DNA of 64,000 nt from CAVRTM01 sp963696105 (GTDB lineage: Bacteria; Actinomycetota; Actinomycetes; Actinomycetales; Dermatophilaceae). The notes below the pieces were generated by a model. It made no database searches and was not told the origin of the DNA. It saw only the letters and a program-made list of their open reading frames with translations. Shown here piece by piece: positions 9,566-18,455 of this stretch. The first letter of the stretch is position 1. The number at the start of each line of letters is the position of its first letter. The DNA is taken from NCBI GenBank assembly GCA_963696105.1, contig CAVOIP010000005.1, positions 124,001 to 188,000 on the forward strand. Direction: 5' to 3'. Position numbers and translations under genes: made by a program.

Positions 9566-10495
9566 ATGCGCTACGGGATCGTGATGCCGTTCGGGGACGC
9601 CGCCGAGATCGCCGACGCCGCCGCGCTGGCCGAGCGCAGCGGTTGGGACGCCCTCTTCGCCTGGGAGGCGGTCTGGGGCGTGGACGCCTGGGTCGCCCTC
9701 ACCGCGGCGGCGATGCGCACCCGCACCCTGCGCCTGGGCACCATGCTGACACCCGTCCCGCGGCTGAAGCCGTGGGACCTGGCCTCGCGGGTGCTCACCC
9801 TCGACCAGCTCTCGGGTGGCCGCGTCACCCTGGGCGTCGGGCTGGGCGCCCTGCACGAGGGATGGACGGCCTTCGAGCCCGATGAGGGCCGGCGCGTGCG
9901 GGTGGAGAAGCTCGACGAGGCGCTCGCCATCTACGCCGGCCTGATGGGCGGACAGCCCTTCTCCTTCGAGGGCCGCCACTTCACCGTCAGCCCCACCGAC
10001 TTCCTGCTGCCGGACCCACCCGTCCAGCGGCCGCACCCGCCGGTGTGGCTCGTCGGCGCATGGCGTGTCGGGGCCATCCGGCAGCCGTCGCTGGAGCGGG
10101 CGGCGCGGTGGCAGGGATGGCTGCCGCAGGTCGTCGACGGCGACTGGGTGGGCAACCCGCGCAGCCCCGACGAGATGGCCTCGATGCTGGCGACGGTACG
10201 CACGGCGCGCGAGGCCGCCGGGCTGCCGTGGCAGGGCTTCGACGTCTGCGTCGAGGGCGAGCTGCACGGGAACGACCCGCTGCGTGGCGACGTCGCGGCC
10301 TGGCAGGAGGCCGGAGCCACGTGGTGGGTCGAGGGCGCCTGGGGGCTGCCACGCACGCCGGCCGGACGGGAGGAGCTGACCCGTCGCATCGCGGCCGGCC
10401 CACGGCGGAGCGAGCACCCCTCGGCCCGGGAGGACGTGCACCCGCCCCCGACGACGGCGCCCGCGGCCGGGTGGACGCCGGACGCAGCCGGGTAA
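9566..10495 (+). CDS. Luciferase-like, probably F420/FMN-dependent oxidoreductase
   Basis: A 309-aa TIM-barrel protein of the bacterial luciferase-like superfamily. It opens MRYGIVMPFGDAAEIADAA and contains TRTLRLGTMLTPVPRLKPW and LDQLSGGRVTLGVGLG, the typical flavin/F420-binding landmarks. Substrate cannot be inferred. The ATG at 9566 is 78 bp after the alpha-glucosidase stop on the same strand. The last 25 residues are Pro/Ala-rich and probably disordered. Confidence 0.88.
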   Translation: MRYGIVMPFGDAAEIADAAALAERSGWDALFAWEAVWGVDAWVALTAAAMRTRTLRLGTMLTPVPRLKPWDLASRVLTLDQLSGGRVTLGVGLGALHEGWTAFEPDEGRRVRVEKLDEALAIYAGLMGGQPFSFEGRHFTVSPTDFLLPDPPVQRPHPPVWLVGAWRVGAIRQPSLERAARWQGWLPQVVDGDWVGNPRSPDEMASMLATVRTAREAAGLPWQGFDVCVEGELHGNDPLRGDVAAWQEAGATWWVEGAWGLPRTPAGREELTRRIAAGPRRSEHPSAREDVHPPPTTAPAAGWTPDAAG

Positions 10496-10539
10496 CGCCG
10501 AGCCTGAGGCCGCGGCGGCTGCGCACTAGCCTTGTCACC

Positions 10540-11940
10540 GTGACCGACGCGATGGCGCCCCAGACGACCGGACGGCGCGCACCCGGTCCCATGTCCCCGG
10601 CGCACCGCCTGGTGACCATCTCGCTGGTCGCCCTCGTGACGATCATCGCCTTCGAGGCGATGGCCATCTCCACCGCCATGCCGATCATCGCCCGCGACCT
10701 GGACGCGGTCCGCTCCTACGGCCTGGCGTTCTCGGCCATGCTCACCACCCAGCTGCTCGGCATCGTCCTCGCCGGGGTCTGGTGCGACCGGCGCGGCCCC
10801 CTGCCCTCGCTCTTCGCCGGGCAGGCGCTGATGGCCGCCGGCACCGCGCTGGCCGGCCTGGCCCCGACGTTCCTGGTGCTGCTCGCCGGTCGTCTGGTCG
10901 CCGGTCTGGGCGCCGGGCTGCTGACGGTGGCGATCTACGTCGTCATCGGCCGCGCCTACCCCGAGGCGCTGCGCCCCCGGGTCTTCAGCTGGATCTCCGC
11001 CGCGTGGGTGCTGCCCTCGCTGGTCGGGCCGCCGATCGCCGGGTGGCTGGCCGAGACCTTCTCGTGGCGGTGGGTCTTCCTCGTCGTGGTCGTCCCGGTC
11101 GCCGTGACGATGGTCGTCGTGGCCAGCCGGCACGAGACGATGCGCGACGACTCCGACACGGAGCTGAGCCCGACCCCGGTGGCCGAGCAGCGCCGGCTGG
11201 TGGTCCTCGGGCTCGTCGTCGCGGTGGCCGCCGGCGCGATGCAGTGGGGCGCCGAGAGCCTGGTGCCCGTGCGGGTCCTGCCGCTGGTCGCCGCCGTCGC
11301 CGGCCTCGCCGGCGTGCTCGCCGCCAGCCCGCGGCTGGTGCCCCGCGGCACCCTGCGGATGGCGCGGGGGCTCCCGTCGGTGATGCTCTGCCGGTTCCTG
11401 CTCACCGCGGCCTTCAACGGCGCCATGACGTTCGTGCCGCTGATGCTGATCCTCAGCCGCGGGCTCGGGGCGACCGTCGCCGGCGCCATGCTCACGATCG
11501 GCGCGGTCGGGTGGTCGGCCGGCTCATGGGTGCAGGGACAGCACCGGTTCGCCGGCCTCCGCTCGTCGCTGGTCTCGGTCGGCGGCGCCTCGCTCGCCGT
11601 CGGGGTCGCGGGCCTGGCGGCCGTCGCCGGCTTCGACCTGCCCTACGGCCTCGTGGGCGTGGCAGCGGCGCTGTGCGGCACCGGCATGGGGCTGGCCATG
11701 TCCTCGACGTCGGTGCTCTCGCTGTCCCTGTCGCCGGTGGTCGAGCACGGGCGCACGTCCTCCTCGCTGCAGCTCGCGGACGTCCTGGGCAGCGTCATGG
11801 GCATCGCCGCGGCGGGCTCGGTGTTCGCCGCGCTGCACGACGGGGTGCGCTCCGACATCCCGACGTTCGTGCTGATGTGGCTGGCCCTCGCGGCCGTCGC
11901 CGCCCTGGTCGTGCCCGGGGGTCAGCGCACGAGGCCGTGA
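10540..11940 (+). CDS. MFS transporter (drug/metabolite exporter type)
   Basis: A 466-aa major facilitator superfamily protein with about 12-14 hydrophobic segments. The first begins at VTISLVALVTIIAFEAMA; the MFS loop motif GVWCDRRGPLPSLFAGQ follows TM2, and TM5 carries the WVLPSLVGPPIAGWLAE antiporter-like motif C. It is probably an H+-coupled exporter; substrate unknown. GTG at 10540 was chosen; ATG at 10552 is an alternative. It lies close behind the luciferase-like gene and is convergent with the next gene, whose stop is only 11 bp away. Confidence 0.92.
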   Translation: MTDAMAPQTTGRRAPGPMSPAHRLVTISLVALVTIIAFEAMAISTAMPIIARDLDAVRSYGLAFSAMLTTQLLGIVLAGVWCDRRGPLPSLFAGQALMAAGTALAGLAPTFLVLLAGRLVAGLGAGLLTVAIYVVIGRAYPEALRPRVFSWISAAWVLPSLVGPPIAGWLAETFSWRWVFLVVVVPVAVTMVVVASRHETMRDDSDTELSPTPVAEQRRLVVLGLVVAVAAGAMQWGAESLVPVRVLPLVAAVAGLAGVLAASPRLVPRGTLRMARGLPSVMLCRFLLTAAFNGAMTFVPLMLILSRGLGATVAGAMLTIGAVGWSAGSWVQGQHRFAGLRSSLVSVGGASLAVGVAGLAAVAGFDLPYGLVGVAAALCGTGMGLAMSSTSVLSLSLSPVVEHGRTSSSLQLADVLGSVMGIAAAGSVFAALHDGVRSDIPTFVLMWLALAAVAALVVPGGQRTRP

Positions 11941-11951
11941 CCTGTGGGGGG

Positions 11952-12584
11952 TCAGCGCACCAGGACGTGGCCGGCGACGGTCGACACGCGGGTCCACCGG
12001 CCGTGCGCGAACACCCGCACCGGGCCGTCGACGAGGAAGCCCAGCGCGTACGCCGCGAACGCCGCCCCCGCGGGCACGGGTGGGGTGGTGAGGGTGTCGC
12101 GGGCCCAGACGCTCTGCCGCAGCGTGGCCACGGCGTGCGCCCCGGACCCCTCGGGTGAGCCCTGGGTGATCTCGGCGATCCCCGCGACCGCGGCAGCGCG
12201 CAGGTCCTCGGGCCGCAGCTCCCCCACCGGCTCCCAGCCCGACCGCGGCGGCGCCATCGCCGCCCAGCCGGCGCTGACCGTCGTCGGCGGCACCGGCAGC
12301 GTGGCGCCGGCACCGGGCCCGCGCCGCGCCAGCCGGTCGGTGATGCCGGCCAGGGGCACGGTCACGTCGAGCTCGGCCGGCTCGGCCAGCGGCATCACGC
12401 GCATGCCGATCACCGCGCCCTGCTTCATCAGGCCCTGCCCGGGCAGCACCCCGACGTACGCCGCGAGCGCCGTACCAGCGGCCTGCAGGCGGACCGCCCC
12501 CTCGGCGTCGAGGGTCCGGGCGCGGTCGACGTACGTGCCGAGGTCGGCCAGTGCCTCCGCGTCGGCGAGGTGCAGCTCGCTCAC
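11952..12584 (-). CDS. Conserved hypothetical protein (210 aa), coupled to thioesterase
   Basis: I do not recognise a named family. The protein opens MSELHLADAEALADLGTYVD, is Ala-rich, has no signal peptide or membrane segment, and contains an SVWARDTL stretch followed by GAAFAAYALGFL. Its GTG start (12584-12582) overlaps the stop of the upstream acyl-CoA thioesterase (GTGA, 4 bp), so the two are translationally coupled and may act together in acyl-CoA or acyl-ester chemistry (inference). Open frame, coupling and codon bias support a real gene. Confidence 0.78.
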   Translation of the reverse strand: MSELHLADAEALADLGTYVDRARTLDAEGAVRLQAAGTALAAYVGVLPGQGLMKQGAVIGMRVMPLAEPAELDVTVPLAGITDRLARRGPGAGATLPVPPTTVSAGWAAMAPPRSGWEPVGELRPEDLRAAAVAGIAEITQGSPEGSGAHAVATLRQSVWARDTLTTPPVPAGAAFAAYALGFLVDGPVRVFAHGRWTRVSTVAGHVLVR

Positions 12585-13054
12585 GTCGCGGCGCGCTGAC
12601 GCCAGCGGAACGGCACCGGCTCGCCCGAGACGCTCTTGAGCACCTGGCGCTCCTGGGGGCGCAGGCGACGGGGCGTGGCGGTGGTGAAGTCGTAGGCCAC
12701 CAACGTGGTCTCGGCGCGGGCGTAGAGCGCCTCGCCGACCGAGGCCGGGTCGCGTACCTCATAGGCCAGGTCGAAGCTGGCCCCGGAGATCTGGGTGGCC
12801 CACATGTCGACCTGGATCGGGGCGATCCGAAACTCCAGCGGCGCGAGGTACTCGATCTCGTGGCGGGCCACGAGCACCCCCTCGTCGAGCATCGACCGGT
12901 CCTGGCCGAACCACTCCTGGAACCCGATCACGCGCGCGTCCTCCAGCAGCCGCAGGAACTGCACGTTGTTCACGTGCCCGTAGGCGTCCATGTCGGACCA
13001 CCGCAGCGGGACGTCGACACGGTAGGGGCGCTCGGTGCTCACGCGGTCGGCCAT
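12581..13054 (-). CDS. Acyl-CoA thioesterase, hot-dog fold (YbgC/FadM-like)
   Basis: A 157-aa single hot-dog domain thioester hydrolase (4HBT family). The catalytic stretch LRWSDMDAYGHVNNVQFLRLLEDAR near residues 17-41 has the D-x-D-x-x-G-H-V-N-N signature; the Asp is the usual catalytic residue. The start is ATG 13054-13052; the frame runs further upstream, but only as antisense of tesB. It is divergent from tesB and coupled (4-bp overlap) to the following hypothetical gene. Confidence 0.9.
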   Translation of the reverse strand: MADRVSTERPYRVDVPLRWSDMDAYGHVNNVQFLRLLEDARVIGFQEWFGQDRSMLDEGVLVARHEIEYLAPLEFRIAPIQVDMWATQISGASFDLAYEVRDPASVGEALYARAETTLVAYDFTTATPRRLRPQERQVLKSVSGEPVPFRWRQRAAT

Positions 13055-13091
13055 GTGCCCATCATCGCAGCCGACCGATATCGTCCCGTAC

Positions 13092-14042
13092 GTGACCGTG
13101 CCCCAGGAACCCGCCGAGCTCGACCCCCTGGACGACCTGCTGGACGTCCTCGACCTGAAACCCGTCGGCGCTGCGCACATCAGCGTCGACAGCCCCGGCG
13201 ACGACGAGTCCGACCTCGGCGGCTCGGAGGCCGACATCTTCGTCGGCCGCAGCCAGCCGATGCCGCACGGGCGGGTCTTCGGCGGCCAGGTGCTGGCGCA
13301 GTCGATCATCGCCGCAGGGCGCACGGTCGAGGAGGGCGACGGCGGCCCCCGGCACATCCACTCACTGCACGGTTACTTCCTGCGCCCGGGCGACTCCAGC
13401 CACCCGATCCGGTTCGCGGTCGAGCGGCTGCGCGACGGCCGGTCGTTCTCGGCCCGGCGGGTCCACGCCATCCAGTACGGCAAGCCGATCCTGTCGATGA
13501 TCACGTCGTTCCAGACCGACGCCGGCGGACTGGACCACCAGGACTCGATGCCCGCGTCCCCCGACCCCGAGCAGCTGCCGACCACGGCCGAGGAGCTCGC
13601 CGGCTTCGACGACGCCGCCTCCGGCATCTGGTCGACGCGGCAGTCGATCGACCTGCGGCACGTCGAGGGGGCCATCTACCTCGTCCCCGGCCGGCAGCGC
13701 GCGGCCCAGCAGAGCGTCTGGCTCAGGGCCGCCGGGCGGCTGCCGGACGACCCGCTGCTGCATGCCGCCGTCCTCGCCTACAGCTCGGACTACTCCCTGC
13801 TCGAGGCGGTGCTGCGCAGGCACGGCCTGGCCTGGGCGGACCCGCGGCTGCGCCCCGCCAGCCTCGACCACGCGATGTGGTTCCACCGCCGGGCGCGAGC
13901 CGACGAGTGGACGCTCTACACGCAGGCCTCCCCCTCCGCGTCGGGGGGACGCGGCCTGGCCGCCGGGCGGATGTTCGCCGCCGACGGCACGCTGGTGGCC
14001 TCGGTGGCCCAGGAGGGCATGCTGCGGGTCAAGGAGTCCTGA
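13092..14042 (+). CDS. tesB: Acyl-CoA thioesterase II (TesB-like)
   Basis: A 316-aa double hot-dog protein hydrolysing medium/long-chain acyl-CoA. The first hot-dog contains RSQPMPHGRVFGGQVLAQS and HSLHGYFLRPGD; the second has LAYSSDYSLLEAVL and SLDHAMWFHR, which carries the Asp-Asn/Ser-Gln type catalytic neighbourhood of TesB. The start is GTG at 13092 (or GTG 13098), only 37 bp from the divergent hot-dog thioesterase, so the two likely share a control region. The stop is 25 bp before the TetR-type palindrome that precedes the next gene. Confidence 0.93.
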   Translation: MTVPQEPAELDPLDDLLDVLDLKPVGAAHISVDSPGDDESDLGGSEADIFVGRSQPMPHGRVFGGQVLAQSIIAAGRTVEEGDGGPRHIHSLHGYFLRPGDSSHPIRFAVERLRDGRSFSARRVHAIQYGKPILSMITSFQTDAGGLDHQDSMPASPDPEQLPTTAEELAGFDDAASGIWSTRQSIDLRHVEGAIYLVPGRQRAAQQSVWLRAAGRLPDDPLLHAAVLAYSSDYSLLEAVLRRHGLAWADPRLRPASLDHAMWFHRRARADEWTLYTQASPSASGGRGLAAGRMFAADGTLVASVAQEGMLRVKES

Positions 14043-14067
14043 CCGCTGCCGCGTGCCGGGTTTCGCG

Positions 14068-14083
14068 CTAAGCGCCCGCTTAG
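14068..14083. promoter_or_regulatory. TetR-type operator palindrome, copy 1
   Basis: CTAAGCGCCCGCTTAG, with perfect CTAAGC/GCTTAG arms, ends 12 bp before the ATG of the phosphotransferase gene. The same arms recur at 20503-20518 in front of the acyl-CoA dehydrogenase and TetR genes. A TAGTAC element overlaps its right edge and could be a -10 box, so a bound repressor would block the promoter. Confidence 0.75.
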
Positions 14084-14095
14084 TACGCTCGCGGC

Positions 14096-15118
14096 ATGGT
14101 GGACGGTCTCGACCTCGGCGCACTCGCGGGCTTCCTGCGCTCCACCGGCGCGGTGCGTGACCCCGGCGACCGCCCGTGCGGGAAGCTGCGCGCGCAGCTG
14201 ATCGCCGGCGGCAAGTCCAACCTGACCTACCGGGTCACCGACGGCGTCCACGACTGGGTGGTCCGGCGGCCGCCGCTCGGCCATGTGCTCGCCACCGCCC
14301 ACGACATGGCCCGGGAGCACCGCGTGATGTCCGCGCTGGCCGGCACCACCGTGCCGGTGCCGGAGATGGTGGCGCTGTGCGAGGACCTGGCGGTGATGGG
14401 CGTGCCGTTCTACGTCATGCAGTACGTCGAAGGTGAGGTGCTGCGGCGTACGGCCCAGTCCGCGGACCTGACGGACGACCAGCGAGCCGATGTCGCGCAC
14501 CGGCTGGTCGACACCCTCGCCGACCTGCATGCGGTGGACCCGGCCACGGTGGGCCTCTCCGACTTCGGCCACCCCGAGGGGTTCCTCGAGCGGCAGGTCC
14601 GGCGCTGGAGCGCCCAGCTGGAGCGGTCGCGCACGCGCGAGGTGCCCGGCTTCCCCGAGCTCGCCGCGGCGCTCACGGCGCGCGTGCCCCGAAGCCAGCG
14701 CGCGGGCATCGTCCACGGGGACTACCGGCTCGACAACGTGCTCATCGGCAAGGACCAGCAGATCCGCGCCGTGCTCGACTGGGAGATGGCCACCCTGGGC
14801 GACCCGCTGTGCGACCTCGGCCTGCTGCCGGTCTACGCGATCCCCGCGGCCGGGGTGACCGGGGTCGTCTCGGACGGCATGGGCCCGCACAACGGCTTCC
14901 CCTCGATGGACACCCTGGTCGAGCGCTACGCCTCCCGCACCGGCCTGGACCTCACCCCCCTGCCTTGGTACGTCGCCCTCGGCTACTACAAGCTCGCGGT
15001 GATCTGCGAGGGCATCCACGCCCGGCACCTCGCCGGCCAGACCGTCGGGCCCGGCTTCGACCGGATCGGCGAGCTGGTTCCCCCGCTCGTCGCCGCCGGC
15101 TCCGCCGCCCTCGGCTGA
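14096..15118 (+). CDS. APH-family phosphotransferase (acyl-CoA dehydrogenase-associated, FadE36-like)
   Basis: A 340-aa kinase-fold protein of the aminoglycoside phosphotransferase/choline kinase group often linked to acyl-CoA dehydrogenases (ACAD10/11-like N domains, which phosphorylate 4-hydroxyacyl-CoA). Seen: the nucleotide loop AGGKSNLTYRV near 39-49, the catalytic block IVHGDYRLDNVLIG (Brenner-type HGDxxxxN) and the metal site AVLDWEMATLGDP. The genomic context of acyl-CoA genes and the shared operator supports a role in (hydroxy)acyl-CoA catabolism rather than antibiotic resistance. Start ATG 14096. Confidence 0.88.
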   Translation: MVDGLDLGALAGFLRSTGAVRDPGDRPCGKLRAQLIAGGKSNLTYRVTDGVHDWVVRRPPLGHVLATAHDMAREHRVMSALAGTTVPVPEMVALCEDLAVMGVPFYVMQYVEGEVLRRTAQSADLTDDQRADVAHRLVDTLADLHAVDPATVGLSDFGHPEGFLERQVRRWSAQLERSRTREVPGFPELAAALTARVPRSQRAGIVHGDYRLDNVLIGKDQQIRAVLDWEMATLGDPLCDLGLLPVYAIPAAGVTGVVSDGMGPHNGFPSMDTLVERYASRTGLDLTPLPWYVALGYYKLAVICEGIHARHLAGQTVGPGFDRIGELVPPLVAAGSAALG

Positions 15119-15171
15119 CCACGTCCTTTCCCCCACCCCCGCTCCGACGTACGACGCCCCTGGAGGCACAC

Positions 15172-15933
15172 ATGAGCAGCACCACCCAGCGCACCGCCAT
15201 CGTCACGGGCGCAGCCCGCGGCATCGGCGCAGCGACCGCCATCCGGCTGGCCGCCGACGGCCACGCCGTCGCCGTGCTCGATCTTGACGAGAACGCCTGC
15301 ACCGACACGGTTTCCGCGATCACCTCGGCCGGTGGGCGCGCGATCGCCGTGGGGGTGGACGTCAGCCGGCCGGAGCAGGTGGAGGCGGCCGTCGCCCGTG
15401 TCGCCGACGAGCTCGGCGCACCGACGATCCTGGTCAACAACGCCGGGATCATCCGCGACAACCTCCTCTTCCGGATGTCCGTCGAGGACTGGGACGCCGT
15501 GATGAACGTGCACCTGCGCGGGGCGTTCCTGATGACCAAGGCCGTCCAGGCGCACATGTCGGCGGAGAAGTACGGCCGGATCGTCAACCTCTCCTCCACC
15601 TCCGCGCAGGGCAACCGGGGGCAGGTCAACTACTCGGCCGCCAAGGCGGGGCTGCAGGGCTTCACCAAGACGCTGGCCATCGAGCTGGGCCGCTTCAACG
15701 TCACCGCCAACGCCGTCGCGCCGGGCTTCATCGCCACCGACATGACCCGCCAGACGGCCGAGCGGATGAAGATCAGCTTCGAGGACTTCATCGCCGGGGC
15801 GTCGGCCCAGATCCCGGTCGGCCGGGTCGGTCAGCCCGAGGACATCGCCAACACGATCTCGTTCCTCACCAGCGAGCAGTCCGGGTTCGTCTCCGGCCAG
15901 GTCATCTACGTCGCCGGTGGCCCCCAGGACTGA
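15172..15933 (+). CDS. SDR-family 3-oxoacyl-ACP/3-hydroxyacyl-CoA reductase (FabG-like)
   Basis: A 253-aa classical short-chain dehydrogenase. Cofactor motif TGAARGIGAA at about 12-21, NNAG near 90, active-site Ser in LSSTSAQGN, then YSAAK (Tyr-x-x-x-Lys) and the PGFIATDM substrate loop. It likely interconverts 3-oxo- and 3-hydroxyacyl thioesters. ATG 15172 is preceded by GGAGG. It follows the phosphotransferase by 53 bp, so the two likely form one operon under operator copy 1. A hairpin follows the stop. Confidence 0.92.
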   Translation: MSSTTQRTAIVTGAARGIGAATAIRLAADGHAVAVLDLDENACTDTVSAITSAGGRAIAVGVDVSRPEQVEAAVARVADELGAPTILVNNAGIIRDNLLFRMSVEDWDAVMNVHLRGAFLMTKAVQAHMSAEKYGRIVNLSSTSAQGNRGQVNYSAAKAGLQGFTKTLAIELGRFNVTANAVAPGFIATDMTRQTAERMKISFEDFIAGASAQIPVGRVGQPEDIANTISFLTSEQSGFVSGQVIYVAGGPQD

Positions 15934-15947
15934 GTGGCTGTACGCCG

Positions 15948-15978
15948 CCGTCCCCGGCACGCGGGGCGCCGGGGACGG
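15948..15978. terminator. Hairpin terminator between convergent genes
   Basis: CCGTCCCCGGC (15948-15958) pairs perfectly with GCCGGGGACGG (15968-15978) around a 9-nt loop. It sits 14 bp after the SDR stop and 22 bp beyond the DUF1360 stop, so it can serve both strands. Confidence 0.75.
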
Positions 15979-16000
15979 ACGAGCGGCTCGGGTCCGGGAC

Positions 16001-16582
16001 CTAGCCGTCCAGCCGGTCGAGGGCGACGTATCCGTAGTGCAGGGCGTCCGCCCCGGCGGCCGCATCGAGGATCGCCGTGACGATCCGGGCCTGCCGCGGC
16101 ACCAGCAGGTGGGCGGTGACCAACGCGGTCGCCGCCCACTGGGCCATGCAGAACGGGCAGGTCAACAGCTCACCGACGGCATGGGCCACGGGACGCTCGT
16201 GCCCCGAGGGCCGCACCTGCTCGTTGAGCTCGGAGGCGATGCCCGACCCGTCGAGCCGCGTGAACGGCGCCCGCAGCGGGCTGGCGATCGTCTCCTTGGT
16301 CAGCGTTCGGCTGAGGCGGTGCGCAGCGATGGTGATGCGCACCAGGTCGCCGGTCGAGATGGACCGGTCGGCCGCCCTGCCCCGGCCGCTGGCCCACACG
16401 GCGGTGGCGCCCGCGGCGACGTAGACGCCGATCAGCGTCACGTAGCCGCGCAGCGGCTGGTCGGAGGAGTACTGCCGCTGCACCGAGGCAGCAGAAGCGC
16501 GCCCGGCACGGACGACCCGGCTGACCGGTCGCGCGTCCCGTCCGCGGCGGCGCAGGTCGGTGACGAACTCGGAAGCTGACAT
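16001..16582 (-). CDS. DUF1360 family membrane protein
   Basis: A 193-aa protein of unknown function. A membrane segment near 47-63 (YVTLIGVYVAAGATAVW) is followed by a soluble stretch and the family's Cys motif LTCPFCMAQWAAT near 140-152, then a second hydrophobic segment. The CPFCxxxW motif is the basis for the DUF1360 assignment. The ATG at 16582-16580 has a strong AGGAGGA upstream. It reads alone between converging and same-strand neighbours; no function should be assumed. Confidence 0.85.
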   Translation of the reverse strand: MSASEFVTDLRRRGRDARPVSRVVRAGRASAASVQRQYSSDQPLRGYVTLIGVYVAAGATAVWASGRGRAADRSISTGDLVRITIAAHRLSRTLTKETIASPLRAPFTRLDGSGIASELNEQVRPSGHERPVAHAVGELLTCPFCMAQWAATALVTAHLLVPRQARIVTAILDAAAGADALHYGYVALDRLDG

Positions 16583-16671
16583 GGCTTCCTCCTACCCGGC
16601 GCCGCGCCCCGCCATGCGGCCGGTGACCCGCCTCACGGCGGGGGGCACTCCCCTGCTCGCGACCCGCCGGA

Positions 16672-17664
16672 TCAGCCGCCGGCGGGACCGACGACCACGC
16701 GACCGGTGGTCGCGCCGGTGGCCAGCCGGGTGAGGGCGTCCGCGGCGCCGGTGAACGGCACCCGCTCGGACACCACCGGGCGCACCCGCCCCTCCTGCGC
16801 CCAGCGCGTCAGCACCGCATGGGCGTCGTCGGCCACGGCGTGGTCGCGCTGGAGGTAGAGGCCCCAGTGCAGGCCGACGATCGAGTAGTTCTTCACCAGC
16901 GCGTGACCCAGCGGCGGGCTCGGGATCGTGCCGGAGGTGAAGCCGACGACGACGATCCGGCCCTCGAACGCGATCACCTTGGTCGAGGCGTCGTACGACG
17001 CGCCACCCACGGGGTCGAACACCACGTCGACGCCGCGCGCCCCACAGAGCTCCTTGACCGCGGCGACGACGTCCACCTGCGACCGGTCGACGACGTGGTC
17101 GGCGCCGGCCTCGACCGCGGCGGCGACCTTGGGCGCGCCGCCCACGACGCCGATCACGGTGGCACCGAGGGCCTTGGCGACCTGGACGGCGGCCGAGCCC
17201 ACCCCGCCCGCGGCGGCGTGCACCAGCACGGTCTCACCCGACCGCAGCGCGGCACGGCGGGCGAGCCCGACGTACGCCGTCTGGAAGGCGACCGTCAGAG
17301 CGGCCGCCTCGGCGTCGCCCAGCGCCTCCGGCGCCGGGAACAGCGCCTCGGCCGGCAGCAGGGCCCGCTCGGCCAGTCCGCCGTGCGGCGGGGCCGGCAT
17401 GCCGACGACCCGGTCACCGACCCGGCAGCCACCCACCCCGGCACCGACCTCGACCACCCGGCCGCAGACCTCGATCCCGGGCACGAAGGGCAGCGGGGGT
17501 CGCACCTGGTAGAGGCCTCGCGCCATGAGCACGTCGGGGAAGTTCAGCGCGGTGGCCAGCACCTCGACCACGACGTGCCCGGGGGCCGCGCCCGGCGCGG
17601 GCACCTGCGTGAGGGACATGACCTCGGACGGCTCACCGAGCGCGGCCACCTGCCAGGCCCGCAT
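16672..17664 (-). CDS. NADPH:quinone oxidoreductase family protein (MDR superfamily)
   Basis: A 330-aa zinc-free medium-chain dehydrogenase/reductase. Seen: a GroES-like N domain with ALNFPDVLMARGLYQ, the quinone-oxidoreductase signature VHAAAGGVGSAAVQVAKALGA and FDPVGG. It lacks the structural zinc Cys cluster. Start ATG 17664-17662 overlaps the stop of the upstream SDR as TGATG, so it is the last gene of the acyl-CoA dehydrogenase operon. A role as an enoyl reductase or quinone reductase in that pathway is inferred. Confidence 0.92.
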   Translation of the reverse strand: MRAWQVAALGEPSEVMSLTQVPAPGAAPGHVVVEVLATALNFPDVLMARGLYQVRPPLPFVPGIEVCGRVVEVGAGVGGCRVGDRVVGMPAPPHGGLAERALLPAEALFPAPEALGDAEAAALTVAFQTAYVGLARRAALRSGETVLVHAAAGGVGSAAVQVAKALGATVIGVVGGAPKVAAAVEAGADHVVDRSQVDVVAAVKELCGARGVDVVFDPVGGASYDASTKVIAFEGRIVVVGFTSGTIPSPPLGHALVKNYSIVGLHWGLYLQRDHAVADDAHAVLTRWAQEGRVRPVVSERVPFTGAADALTRLATGATTGRVVVGPAGG

Positions 17665-18455
17665 CAGCTGCGGCTGCCCATGAGCACCGCCGGCAGGGAC
17701 CGGCTCAGGCGGCGCATCCCGGCCAGCCACCGGTCCGGGTCCGCGGCGCGCGCGGCGTACATCGGCCCGACCTCGGGGTGCGGCAGGACGAGGAACTCCC
17801 CCGCCTCGATGGCGCGCAGCAGCGCGGTGGCCACGTCGTCGGCCTCGACCGCCGACTCCTCCATCAGCGCCTTCCCGGCGGCCCCGGAGTCCTCGAGCAT
17901 CTGCGTGCGCACCCCCTGCGGGCAGACCGCGTGCACCCGGACGCCGGCGTCGCCGTACGTCATGGACATCCACTCCGCGAACGCGTACGCCGCGTGCTTG
18001 GTCACGGCGTACGGCGCCGCGCCGGGGATGCTCAGCAGGCCGGCCGCCGACACGGTCGCGACGAAGGTGCCGTGTCCTCGCGAGCTCCACTGCGGCACCA
18101 ACAGCTTCGCCGCCCGCACGTGCGCCATGACGTTGACCTGCCACGAGGTCTCCCAGGCGCGCTCGGGGGCATCGGCCAGGCCGCCGCGGGCGACTCCCGC
18201 GTTGGCGCAGTAGACCTCGACCGGACCGGCCAGGGCGCCCGCCGCGCCGATCAGCTGCTCGACGCCGGCCTCGGTCGAGGCGTCCCCCGGGACGGCGAGG
18301 CCGCCGACGGCACCCGCCACCTCGTGCGCCGCGCGCGCGTCGAGGTCGTTGACGACGACCTTGGCCCCCTCGTCCGCGAACATCCGGGCGTAGGCCGCCC
18401 CGATGCCCCGGCCCCCGCCGGTGACCACGACGACCCGGCCGCCGTAGCGGCTCAC
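17664..18455 (-). CDS. SDR family oxidoreductase (operon gene 3)
   Basis: A 263-aa short-chain dehydrogenase. Cofactor motif TGGGRGIGAAYARMF near 13-27, CANAG in place of NNAG, Ser in TVSAAGLL, Tyr/Lys in YAVTKHA (YxxxK), then CPQGVRTQM. The GTG start (18455-18453) overlaps the upstream SDR stop by GTGA and its own stop overlaps the quinone oxidoreductase start, so coupling is tight. Substrate unknown; context suggests a hydroxyacyl or alcohol intermediate. Confidence 0.9.
   Translation of the reverse strand: MSRYGGRVVVVTGGGRGIGAAYARMFADEGAKVVVNDLDARAAHEVAGAVGGLAVPGDASTEAGVEQLIGAAGALAGPVEVYCANAGVARGGLADAPERAWETSWQVNVMAHVRAAKLLVPQWSSRGHGTFVATVSAAGLLSIPGAAPYAVTKHAAYAFAEWMSMTYGDAGVRVHAVCPQGVRTQMLEDSGAAGKALMEESAVEADDVATALLRAIEAGEFLVLPHPEVGPMYAARAADPDRWLAGMRRLSRSLPAVLMGSRS

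Noticed and set aside
11917..11960. 14-bp direct repeat gggggtcagcgcac at 11917 and 11946-11960 as an att site
   Set aside because: It falls at the ends of two converging intact genes and nothing mobile lies between.
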